From Nannocystis punicea (GTDB lineage Bacteria > Myxococcota_A > Polyangia > Nannocystales > Nannocystaceae), in contig NZ_CP114040.1 in assembly GCF_026965555.1 (NCBI RefSeq), positions 4,836,001 through 4,900,000 of the forward strand: a stretch of DNA of 64,000 nucleotides, in the 5' to 3' direction. Both the position numbers and the translations under genes were made by a program. The notes beneath the pieces were generated by a model. It made no database searches. It had not been told where the DNA came from and worked only from the letters and a program-made list of their open reading frames with translations. Positions 52,208-59,505 of this stretch are shown here, piece by piece (position 1 is the first letter of the stretch; every line of letters starts with the position of its first letter).

Positions 52208-53019
52208 TCCTCCGCAACGACCTCAAGGGCAAGGCAGTCATCGTCACCGGCGGGACCGCAGGCATCGGCCTGGCGACCGGCCTGATGTTCGGCAAGTACG
52301 GCGCCCACGTGTACCTCACCCATCGCTGGGGCTCGGCCGACGAGGACGAGCTGCGGGCCCGCTTCGAGGCCGTGGGCGCGCCGGCGCCGACGATCGTCGA
52401 GGCCGACGCGTCGCAGGACGAAGACACCGAGGCGCTGATGCAGGCGGTGCGGCGCGACCACGACGCGGTGTTCGCCCTGATCAGCAACGTCTCGTTCGCC
52501 CACGTCAGCAAGTCGCACGAGGACCTCGACAAGAAGAGCTTCCTCCGCAGCCTCGGCTACAGCGCCTGGCCGTTCGTCGGCTACCTGCAGGCCATCCGCG
52601 AGACGTTCGGCCGCTGGCCGCGCTACGCGGTTGGAATGTCGTCGCGCGGGCCCGAGTACTTCCTCCCGGGCTATGACTTCGTCGCCGCGAGCAAGACTGT
52701 GATGGAGACCCTCTGTCGCTACCTCACGGCAGATCTGCTCAGTGAGGATGTTCGCATCAACATCCTGCGCGCGAACCCGGTCGAGACTGCATCGCTGGAG
52801 GCGACCTTCGGGCCCGACTTCGTGCCGTTCTGCAAGAAGTACTACTCCGAGGGCTGGTTCATCCACCCCGACGAGGTCGCGGCCGCGGCGCTGGCCCTCT
52901 GCAGCGGCCTCATGGACGGGGTCAAGGGGCAGATTCTGCTACTGGACAGGGGCCTCGGTTTCGCCGACAACGTCGTTCGCCTGTTTTCGGCGCGCGAGCG
53001 TCACGGGCTGAGTTTTTGA
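52204..53019 (+). CDS. SDR enzyme resembling FabI/FabL enoyl-ACP reductase (second of a pair)
   Basis: The protein has 271 residues from a GTG overlapping the previous stop. It is a clear paralogue of its neighbour: both contain HRWGSADEDELRARF without change, share WPFVGYLQA, and have the Tyr-x6-Lys site (YDFVAASK). Divergence elsewhere suggests an old tandem duplication with specialised substrates, for example straight and beta-branched enoyl chains. Confidence 0.8.
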   Translation: MILRNDLKGKAVIVTGGTAGIGLATGLMFGKYGAHVYLTHRWGSADEDELRARFEAVGAPAPTIVEADASQDEDTEALMQAVRRDHDAVFALISNVSFAHVSKSHEDLDKKSFLRSLGYSAWPFVGYLQAIRETFGRWPRYAVGMSSRGPEYFLPGYDFVAASKTVMETLCRYLTADLLSEDVRINILRANPVETASLEATFGPDFVPFCKKYYSEGWFIHPDEVAAAALALCSGLMDGVKGQILLLDRGLGFADNVVRLFSARERHGLSF

Positions 53020-53082
53020 CCTTCGCTTCCTGCGAGAATTGCTGCGGGCAACCTGCACCGCGTCCACCAAGGAGAACCGAGA

Positions 53083-53349
53083 ATGAGCACCCGCGATGAT
53101 GTCTTGGCCGTCGTCAAGCGCCACCTCGTGGACACCGTCGAAGGGATCGATGTGGCCCAGGTCGACCCCGCGAAGTCGATGAAGGACCTCGGGGCCAACA
53201 GCCTCGACATCGTCGAGGTCGTCTCCTGCAGCATGCGCGAGCTCAAGGTGAAGATCCCCCGCGCCGAGCTCAACAAGTTGACCAACATCAACGAGCTCGT
53301 CGACCTGCTGCACAAGACCGTGCAAGAGAAGCAGGCCGCGGCCTCCTGA
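53083..53349 (+). CDS. Acyl carrier protein of the HCS operon
   Basis: The protein has 88 residues with an AAGGAGAA site before the ATG at 53083. The phosphopantetheine attachment serine is Ser40 in DLGANSLDIVEVV, with Asn in place of the usual Asp before Ser. GANS and the segment LKVKIPRAELNKLTNINELVDLL resemble the freestanding donor ACPs of beta-branching cassettes (AcpK type). It closes the operon and is followed by a hairpin and palindrome ladder. Confidence 0.92.
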   Translation: MSTRDDVLAVVKRHLVDTVEGIDVAQVDPAKSMKDLGANSLDIVEVVSCSMRELKVKIPRAELNKLTNINELVDLLHKTVQEKQAAAS

Positions 53350-53406
53350 GCGCCGTCTCAGGTGTCCCCGAGGACAGGGTCCCGGGGACATGTGCGATCG
53401 GCCAGT
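53345..53406. terminator. Hairpin plus palindrome ladder after the ACP gene
   Basis: CCTGAG/CTCAGG (53345-53350 and 53357-53362) is a 6-bp stem that includes the ACP stop codon. It runs into TGTCC-N4-GGACA (53363-53376), then CAGG 53375, CATG 53389 and CAGT 53403 at 14-base spacing. There is no T tract. The position at a convergent junction suggests termination in both directions. Confidence 0.6.
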
Positions 53407-53624
53407 CATTCGCGCCCGCGCTGCGCTCGTCGCAGCCGGGCGCGCTCGTCGTCGCAGGGGCTCGGAGGCGAGCACCGCTCTTCAGACTGGCCGGGCTGTC
53501 GAGCCACCACGTGGCTTTGGGATCGTCCGGCGGCGTCGCGCCGCGGTCGTCCCGCGCTGTCTGGCGAGGACCGCGTGCCAGGCTGAACGCCTGGTCTTTG
53601 GGACATGTCTACGGGGCCGCCGCC

Positions 53625-54422
53625 TCAGGCCGGCGGGAGCCGGCGGACCAGCGCTTCGGAGCGCCGCCAGGCCGACACGACCAGGAGCGCCCAGACGTTG
53701 AGGCCGAGCGCGACCGCCAGAGCGGCTGTCCAGAAGGACAGATCGAGGCGGATCGCGGCGGCCGCCGTGGTGACGTAGAGGAGCGCGAGGTGAGTGTCGT
53801 GGCCGAGCGGCGCCGCCATGCGCATCGGCGCGGCCAGCAGCGAGCGCGCGGCGCGGGGGGCCGGGCGAGGGCCGGTGTGCTCCGGGCCGAGGAGGGCCGC
53901 GGCGATGTCGTGGAACACAGTGGGGCCGAGCCCGCGGGCAAGCGCGGCCACCGAGGGCCGCGGCGAGGGCGGCGCGGCGTCGCCATTTCCGCCGGTCAGG
54001 TCGCGGAAGCGGCGGCGGAGCTCGGCGTGGAGCCCGACGTGGATCAGCGCGCTGACCAGCGCCACCGACGCGAGCGTGCAGGCCCACGGGTTGCCCGGCG
54101 CGGCCCGCATCGTCAGCGCGACCCAGAACGCGGCGCCGATCGCAAACTCGAGCGTCCCGGCCTCGGCCTCGCCGGCGACGAGGCGACGGCAGCGGCTGGC
54201 GACGGTGAACGCGAACAACAGCCAGGCGGGGAAGATCCAGTCGACGCCGCGAGGCGCGGCCAGCAGCACGGCGACGGCGCCGGTGAGGCCGACCACGAGT
54301 CCGGCGAGGGTCAGCAGCTCGACGCTCGGCGCTCGCCGCACGCGCGCGAGGACCCACGCTGCCAGCGGCCGATGGAGGTGGCGATCGAAGGTACCCTCGG
54401 TGATCGGATCGTCGTCGGCCAT
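53625..54422 (-). CDS. Membrane protein resembling a degenerate CDP-alcohol phosphatidyltransferase
   Basis: The protein has 265 residues with about five or six hydrophobic segments. The N-terminal pattern DRHLHRPLAAWVLARVRRAPSVELLTLAGLVVG resembles CDP-alcohol transferase domains (…R.P.…TPN.VT..GL), but the metal- and substrate-binding signature DG-x2-AR-x8-G-x3-D-x3-D is missing; the corresponding segment reads ASRCRRLVAGEAEAGTLEF. It is therefore probably inactive or has another role. A palindrome (53728-53741) lies in codons for a membrane-proximal region. It converges on the ACP gene. Confidence 0.65.
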   Translation of the reverse strand: MADDDPITEGTFDRHLHRPLAAWVLARVRRAPSVELLTLAGLVVGLTGAVAVLLAAPRGVDWIFPAWLLFAFTVASRCRRLVAGEAEAGTLEFAIGAAFWVALTMRAAPGNPWACTLASVALVSALIHVGLHAELRRRFRDLTGGNGDAAPPSPRPSVAALARGLGPTVFHDIAAALLGPEHTGPRPAPRAARSLLAAPMRMAAPLGHDTHLALLYVTTAAAAIRLDLSFWTAALAVALGLNVWALLVVSAWRRSEALVRRLPPA

Positions 54423-54485
54423 CGCCCCGGAGGGTGGGCGGGGCCCTGGGCCCTGTCAAGCGAGCCCCGGCGCCGCGAAAACCGC

Positions 54486-54713
54486 TCAGGAGCGCGACCT
54501 GATGTTGTCGGGGACGATGAGCCCCTGGGCGTCGACGGTCTTCCAGAACGCGGGCCAGCGCGAGATCTCGCGCAGCGTCGGCAGCACGTCGACCGGGTTG
54601 TGCGGGTAGGTGCGGCGCAGGAACAGCACCGCCGCCTCGGCCGACGGCGCCTCGAGGAAGTGCGCCTCGCCGGGCGGGTACTCGTAGCGGAACTTGAGGA
54701 GGGGCGGGGTCAC
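54486..54713 (-). CDS. Small 75-residue protein coupled to cobalamin adenosyltransferase
   Basis: The GTG at 54713 overlaps the stop of the adenosyltransferase gene (GTGA). The protein begins TPPLLKFRYEYPPGEAHFLEAP and ends NIRSRS. It is a compact Pro/Tyr-rich soluble sequence with a helix SAEAAVLFLRRTY. I recognise no family. Coupling suggests it accompanies the upstream enzyme, but nothing in the sequence proves a B12 role. Confidence 0.6.
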   Translation of the reverse strand: MTPPLLKFRYEYPPGEAHFLEAPSAEAAVLFLRRTYPHNPVDVLPTLREISRWPAFWKTVDAQGLIVPDNIRSRS

Positions 54714-55318
54714 GGGGCGGGCTTCCGACGGTGCGTATCCCACAGCACCTCGGGCACGTCGAAGGCGTGGGCCGCGGCGCGGGCGACGACGAAGAACCAG
54801 TCGCTGAGGCGATTGATGTAGCGGACGGCCTCGGCGCGGACCGGCTCGACGCGGCCGAGCGCGACCACGGTGCGCTCGGCGCGGCGACACACGGTGCGCG
54901 CGAGGTGAGCCCAGGCGCCGAGCGGCCCGCCGCCCGGGAGGATGAAGCTGCGCAGCGGCGGCAGCTCGGCGTTCCACGCGTCGAGCTCCTGCTCGAGGCG
55001 CGTGACGTCGGCCTCCTCGACCTTGAGCGGCGCCTTGCCCTCGGTCGCGCCCGGCGTCGCCAGCTCGGCGCCGAGGTCGAACAGCTCTTGCTGGATCCGC
55101 GCCAGCGAGGCGTCGAGCGCGGCCAGGAACTCGCGGGCGCCGCCGGGCTCGCCGACGCGGGAGATCTCCACGCGCAGCACGCCGATCACTGCGTTGAGCT
55201 CGTCGACCTCGCCGTAGGCGGCGACCCGCGGGGCGTCCTTGCCCACGGTGTCGCCGCTGGCCAGCATGGTGTCGCCGCGGTCGCCGAACTTGGTGTAGAC
55301 CTTGCTGATGTAGACCAC
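54710..55318 (-). CDS. Cob(I)alamin adenosyltransferase, PduO/MMAB type
   Basis: The protein has 202 residues with a GTG start at 55318. It transfers the adenosyl group from ATP to cob(I)alamin. Motifs: KVYTKFGDRGDTMLASGDTVGKD (ATP-binding N-terminus), VDELNAVIG, FILPGGGPLGAWAHLARTVCRRAER and YINRLSDWFFVVAR. All key residues of the family are visible. MeaB at 33748 would use its product indirectly. Confidence 0.95.
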   Translation of the reverse strand: MVYISKVYTKFGDRGDTMLASGDTVGKDAPRVAAYGEVDELNAVIGVLRVEISRVGEPGGAREFLAALDASLARIQQELFDLGAELATPGATEGKAPLKVEEADVTRLEQELDAWNAELPPLRSFILPGGGPLGAWAHLARTVCRRAERTVVALGRVEPVRAEAVRYINRLSDWFFVVARAAAHAFDVPEVLWDTHRRKPAP

Positions 55319-55321
55319 GGG

Positions 55322-55409
55322 GCTGTCCGATCGGCCAGGTTTTTAGGGGCAGGTGCTTCGAGGCAGGTGCTCCGGGACAGGTCCGTCAGGACAGGTGCCC
55401 CGGGGCAGC
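55322..55409. repeat. Seven-step 14-nt palindrome ladder with CAGG junctions
   Basis: Junctions GCTG 55322, CAGG 55336, 55350, 55364, 55378 and 55392, and CAGC 55406 are exactly 14 bases apart and fill the 95-base gap between two minus-strand genes. Here the junction is CAGG rather than CATG, so junction type appears homogeneous within an array. Confidence 0.92.
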
Positions 55410-55413
55410 CGGC

Positions 55414-56346
55414 TCAGCGCCCCTTGAGCGCGGCGATCAGGCGCGGCTGGAGCTCGGGGATGATGACGAACACCCACCCGAGCTGCGCCTTGACGCCGTC
55501 GACGAGGATCGCCCAGCGGTGACGCTCGTCGAGCTCGATGACGAAGATCAGGAGGCCGTTGTCGCCCTCGATGATGAACTTGTTGATGCCCTTGGCGAGC
55601 GCGTCCTCCGAGCGGGTCAGCGCGTTGTGCAGCTGCTCGGACAGGCGGTTGAACATGGCGCACGCCTTGGGCGCCGAGTTGATGCCCGCGAGCGACATGC
55701 CCGAGGCCTTGCTGATGATGTCGACGCTGATGAGGCCGCCCATGAGGTGGTCGTCGAGCTCCTCGAGGATGGCCTTCACGACCTTGAGGTCCATGTCTGA
55801 CAGCTCCTTGTCGCGCGCTGCAACGTTGGGGGCGGCGGGGAAAGCCGGCGTCGGTGTGGTGATCGGCAGCGGCGGAAGTGGCGGGACGGTGACCGGCGCA
55901 GCTCGCTGCGGCTTCTCGATCACCGGCACCGGCGGAGGTGAGGGCGGCGTCGCGGCGCGCGGCGCAGGTTCGCTGCGCGGCGGCGGCTCGCTGCGTGCGG
56001 GCGGCTCGCTGCGCGGCGGGGGCTCGTTGCGCGAGGCCTCGTCACGCTGACGCGCCCGGTCCATCAACAGCGCGACGATCGAGGTGTGGCGAACCGTCTG
56101 CGGGCAGTTCTCGGGCAACTGCGAAGACGAGACGCTACCTTCGCGCCAGTCGAGGATGGTGTTGACGGCGTCGTCACCCTGGGCCGCGCCGGTCTCGGCG
56201 TGGACGAGGTTGCCGCCCTGGAAAAACATCGCGCCGACGCCGTGCGGCGATTCGACGCTCAGCTTGATCGACATGCGCGATGTCTGCGCAAGTTGCAGGA
56301 TGTCCCAAAGTTCAAATCCACCGATCTGGGCGATCGTGGTTGCCAT
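55414..56346 (-). CDS. DUF4388 domain protein with C-terminal roadblock-like domain
   Basis: The protein has 310 residues from the ATG at 56346. Residues 1-115 match DUF4388 (GGFELWDILQLAQTSRMSIKLSVES, AMFFQGGNLVHAETGAAQGDDAVNTIL), a domain common in myxobacterial regulatory proteins. A Pro/Arg/Glu linker with repeats of PPRSEP (about 130-190) leads to a roadblock/LC7-type domain (about 205-310; AGINSAPKACAMFNRLSEQLHNAL, LLIFVIEL). Such proteins often act with small Ras-like GTPases; none is adjacent. Confidence 0.82.
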   Translation of the reverse strand: MATTIAQIGGFELWDILQLAQTSRMSIKLSVESPHGVGAMFFQGGNLVHAETGAAQGDDAVNTILDWREGSVSSSQLPENCPQTVRHTSIVALLMDRARQRDEASRNEPPPRSEPPARSEPPPRSEPAPRAATPPSPPPVPVIEKPQRAAPVTVPPLPPLPITTPTPAFPAAPNVAARDKELSDMDLKVVKAILEELDDHLMGGLISVDIISKASGMSLAGINSAPKACAMFNRLSEQLHNALTRSEDALAKGINKFIIEGDNGLLIFVIELDERHRWAILVDGVKAQLGWVFVIIPELQPRLIAALKGR

Positions 56347-56731
56347 TACTCGCCTCCCCGTGGCCCACGTGGGCCGCGACCGCGATCGGAGGGAGACATC
56401 CCGCCGATGTTGGTCTGGGTACAATACCGCGCCTGCTCATATCTTTGGGACAGGTTCTTCACGCGAGCCTGCGGCGACGCCGTCTCAGCCCAGGTCCGTA
56501 GGGCCGTAACGGCGTCGCGTGTGTCCCGTCTCACTCGGATTACGAGGTTTGGCGTCCGAACTAGCATCCGCGCTCGCCGGGCAAGCCTGCGGTCAAGGCT
56601 TTTCGCCGGCCACGCTAACACCTGCTTCGGAAAAAAGCTACGTTGGAGACACCGGACACGCTGCGCGCTGAGTGCGCGGCGCCGCACCAGTCTCTCGGGA
56701 CCTGGCCGTCGAGTCCTGCGCACCTGCAGCG
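56347..56731. other. Intergenic region, no gene seen
   Basis: These 385 bases between two minus-strand genes contain isolated half-copies of the palindrome (GGGACAGG near 56448, CTCGGGACC near 56696) and a lower-GC stretch at 56600-56640 that may be the promoter side of the DUF4388 gene. No open frame is convincing. Confidence 0.4.
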
Positions 56732-58621
56732 TCACCGCAGCAGGGCGTACGCCGACGTCACCAGCAAATTCGCAATCGCCAGGGGTATCGCGGCCCGCTC
56801 GAGAAAGAAGAGAGCAGCGCGCGCACGCGAGCCGGTGGTCGCCTTGTGCAGCCGCTGCACGCACCACACGACCGCAGCGATCTTCGCCGCCACGACGACT
56901 GCGCCGATGAACAGCACGAGGCCGTGGCCGGCGCCCGCCAGCGACGTCGTCGGCAAAGTACCGCCGCCAAGGAAACAGGCGACGAACGCCGCCGCGAAGG
57001 CGAGTCGCTCGAGCCGCGCCGTCGGCGGCGCGGCGGCGACCGCGAGCGCGACGGCTGCGGCGATCGGTTGCACGAAAATTCCCCACGCGGGGGGGATCGC
57101 AGCGCTGCTGATGAGCCCCGCCGCTTGCTCCCCCACGAGGCGCCGTGGATCGAGGGTGCCAAAGGCCAGCAGCGGACCGGCGAATGCGGCGGCGAGGGCG
57201 AGGTCGCGCGACGCGAGGCGCCGCGCCAACGCAGCCCGCTCGGTGAGTCGACCGAGACCGGCGAGCACGAGGGCGACGAGATAGACGAGCCAGCCCTCGC
57301 CGACCGCCATCAGGGATAGAGGAACGCCGCCGCGTCCGGCGGCGCATTGCTCGACGTCCGCGGGCGAGAGGCTGCGACCGAGGGCGTCGAGGCAGAGGCC
57401 CGGACCGAACGGAAACAGCGCGACCACAGCGATCACCGGCAACCATGTCGTCCAGCCTGACCGCGTGCGGCGTGTCGAGATCCACGCCAGCGCGACGAGC
57501 GCGAGCAGCACCGCGGTGCGGATGGCGGTACGTCGCAGATCGCTCGCGAGATCGGGCGGCTCGTAGCGGAGCTCGACGATCTGCGGCGCCTCCCCCGCCG
57601 CGAAGAGGAGGCGCGCGCTGCCGGGGCGAGACGCGCCGGCGCGAGTGAAGTGGTCACGGTCCACGCGGAGGCGCAGGCTCACGGCCCCGCCGGCAGCGAT
57701 CTCTCGCGGGTACTCGCGGTTGTCGATCGAGAAGGCGCCCCAGTCCGGGGTGCGCGTGTCAAAGCGGATCCGCGACAGCGGTACGGTCGCGTCCCCGTGA
57801 TTCACGAGCCGCAGCTCGAGACGCTCGGCCGCCGGAGTGAACACGAGCGTGCCCGGCTCGGCGCGCACGCCCGTCGGCAGTGGGCCGCAGCCGAGCGACG
57901 CGAGCGCGAGCAGGGCGAGGCCCGGCAGCAGACGCGACGCGCTCACAGAAGACCGGGACTCGCGTGCGAGCACGAGATTGTGCGACGGGTTCGTCGTACC
58001 GGATCGGTAGCGAGTCGTCGGTACGTGGCTCGAAGAAGATGCGGGCACGTCGCTCGACGAGAATGCTGCGTCGTTGAGCAAGGAGAGCGGAGAGGCGGCA
58101 TCGCGCGCAGAAGCGGGAGCGCCGTCGTTCAGGGACGAGAGCTGCGGGCCGCTGTCGCTCGAAGGAGATGCAGGAGCATCGCCGTCGAGCGAGGAGAGCA
58201 GAGCTGAAGCGGCGCTCGAAGCAAGAGTGCTCAGGGACGAGAGCTGCGCGCCGGTGTCGCTCGAAGGAGATGCAGGAGCATCGCCGTCGAGCGAGGAGAG
58301 CAGAGCTGAAGCGGCGCTCGAAGCGAGAGTGTTCAGGGACGAGAGCTGCGCGCCGGTGTCGCTCGAAGGAGATGCAGGAGCATCGTCGTCGAGCGAGGAG
58401 AGCGGAGCTGCAGCGGCGCTCGAAGCGGGAGCGTCGTCGTTCAGGGACGAGAGCTGCGCGCCGGTGTCGCTCGAAGGAGATGCAGGCGCATCATCCTCGA
58501 GCGAGGAGAGCGGAGCGGCGTTGGCCTGGCTCGCCGATGAGCTCGCATGAGACGGAGCCGGCGCCGCGCCACGGCTCGCCGACGCGGGCGCTGGCGAGGC
58601 GACGGCGCGCGGGCGGCTCAT
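56732..58621 (-). CDS. Membrane protein with NuoH-like C-terminus and long Ser/Ala repeat N-terminus
   Basis: The ATG at 58621 overlaps the stop of the upstream small membrane protein (ATGA) and gives 629 residues. Residues about 25-215 are a Ser/Ala/Asp-rich tandem repeat. A lipobox-like LALLALASLGCG follows at about residue 240, so a GTG at 57946 starting just before it would give a 404-residue lipoprotein or signal-bearing protein. Next is a beta-sandwich-like region (VRAEPGTLVFTPAAERLELRLVNHG), then about eight hydrophobic segments; the last ones (LAGAGHGLVLFIGAVVVAAKIAAVVW) recall respiratory complex I subunit NuoH. The role is unknown. The start choice is the main uncertainty. Confidence 0.65.
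   Translation of the reverse strand: MSRPRAVASPAPASASRGAAPAPSHASSSASQANAAPLSSLEDDAPASPSSDTGAQLSSLNDDAPASSAAAAPLSSLDDDAPASPSSDTGAQLSSLNTLASSAASALLSSLDGDAPASPSSDTGAQLSSLSTLASSAASALLSSLDGDAPASPSSDSGPQLSSLNDGAPASARDAASPLSLLNDAAFSSSDVPASSSSHVPTTRYRSGTTNPSHNLVLARESRSSVSASRLLPGLALLALASLGCGPLPTGVRAEPGTLVFTPAAERLELRLVNHGDATVPLSRIRFDTRTPDWGAFSIDNREYPREIAAGGAVSLRLRVDRDHFTRAGASRPGSARLLFAAGEAPQIVELRYEPPDLASDLRRTAIRTAVLLALVALAWISTRRTRSGWTTWLPVIAVVALFPFGPGLCLDALGRSLSPADVEQCAAGRGGVPLSLMAVGEGWLVYLVALVLAGLGRLTERAALARRLASRDLALAAAFAGPLLAFGTLDPRRLVGEQAAGLISSAAIPPAWGIFVQPIAAAVALAVAAAPPTARLERLAFAAAFVACFLGGGTLPTTSLAGAGHGLVLFIGAVVVAAKIAAVVWCVQRLHKATTGSRARAALFFLERAAIPLAIANLLVTSAYALLR
58110..58535. repeat. 102-bp tandem repeat, about four copies
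   Basis: The landmark GCTCGAAGGAGATGCAGG recurs near 58157, 58259, 58361 and 58469, spacings 102, 102 and 108. It is in frame with the minus-strand gene (34 residues, SSLDGDAPASPSS...), but a 158-codon plus-strand frame (58074-58550) is also open. Third-position bases are less GC-rich than in neighbouring genes. Confidence 0.88.
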
Positions 58622-58965
58622 GGCGCGCGGGTCAGCGAGGGCCAGGCGATCGCGGTGGCCAGGCCGAGCAGGCCGAGGCCGGCGGCGCTGACCCAGAGGG
58701 CAGGTCCTTCCGGACATGTCGTACTGGACAGGCAGACCGCGGCGGTCGGCGCGAACAACACGAGCGCCAGCGCGAGGGCGAAGCCGAGGCCGGCGAGCGC
58801 GAGCAAGCCGCCTGTGTCGACGGGCTGGCGCGGACGCAGCTGGACCAGGCTGTCGCCGGGCGCGGGCGCGGGCTGCGGCCTCGTACGCGCGTGGACCAGC
58901 CCGGCGAGGACCCCGACCAACCCGACGGCGGCGATGAGCGGCAGGTAGTCGAGCAGGGCGCTCAT
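58618..58965 (-). CDS. Small membrane protein, about three hydrophobic segments
   Basis: The protein has 115 residues from the ATG at 58965, which overlaps the macro-domain gene stop by one base. Hydrophobic stretches at about 5-25, 50-70 and 85-105 surround a loop CLSSTTCPEGPA that is encoded by a 14-base ladder of the dispersed palindrome (CAGG 58701, CATG 58715, CAGG 58729). I recognise no family. It is probably in one transcript with its neighbours. Confidence 0.65.
   Translation of the reverse strand: MSALLDYLPLIAAVGLVGVLAGLVHARTRPQPAPAPGDSLVQLRPRQPVDTGGLLALAGLGFALALALVLFAPTAAVCLSSTTCPEGPALWVSAAGLGLLGLATAIAWPSLTRAP
58701..58732. repeat. 14-nt palindrome ladder inside a small membrane-protein gene
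   Basis: CAGG 58701, CATG 58715 and CAGG 58729 are exactly 14 bases apart, in the codons of a loop between two hydrophobic segments. Confidence 0.85.
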
Positions 58966-59492
58966 TACGGGATGTTCCCTTCCATGGCGAGCTCGAATAC
59001 CTCGACGTCGTCGGCGTCCTTGGCCATGAGGAAGGCGCGCAGCGGGCGGTCGCCGCGGTAGACCTTGAGCTCGCTGTGGATCGCGCGAGCGGCCTCCTCG
59101 GCCGGGATCCCGAGCTCGAACGCCCCCATCAGCGGGACGGCGACGCTCGTGAAGCCCTTGACCTTGCACGCGACGAGCACCGCCGCGGTGGCGCGCAGGA
59201 CGTCCTCGACCTGGACGCGGCCGCCAGGGCGATCGGTGTTGGGCACGTGGATGAGGTACTTGGCCTTCATCTTGCCCGCCGGCGTCACGAACGCGGCGCC
59301 GATCGCCAGGGGGGTGTGCTCCTTCACCAGCGCCTCGACCTCGCGGCCGGCCAGGTCGCGGATCTTGTTGGCCGGGAAGTGACTCATCACGCCCTCGGAG
59401 TTGGTCGGACAGACAAAGGCGTCGACCGCGATCTGTTCCCAGGGCAAGGTCGAGATCTGGATCTCGACGGACTCATTGATGTCGGTGGCCAC
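58965..59492 (-). CDS. Macro-domain protein
   Basis: The protein has 175 residues. The fold is shown by VDAFVCPTNSEGVMSHFPANKI (ADP-ribose-binding loop 1 region), GAAFVTPAGKMKAKYLIHVPN and the loop SVAVPLMGAFELGIPAEEAARAI. Macro domains bind or remove ADP-ribose; the usual catalytic Asn/Gly loop is partly altered (NSEGVMSH), so hydrolase activity is uncertain. The gene starts 14 bases after cdnL. Confidence 0.85.
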   Translation of the reverse strand: MATDINESVEIQISTLPWEQIAVDAFVCPTNSEGVMSHFPANKIRDLAGREVEALVKEHTPLAIGAAFVTPAGKMKAKYLIHVPNTDRPGGRVQVEDVLRATAAVLVACKVKGFTSVAVPLMGAFELGIPAEEAARAIHSELKVYRGDRPLRAFLMAKDADDVEVFELAMEGNIP

Positions 59493-59505
59493 GCGCGGAC
59501 CTTAC

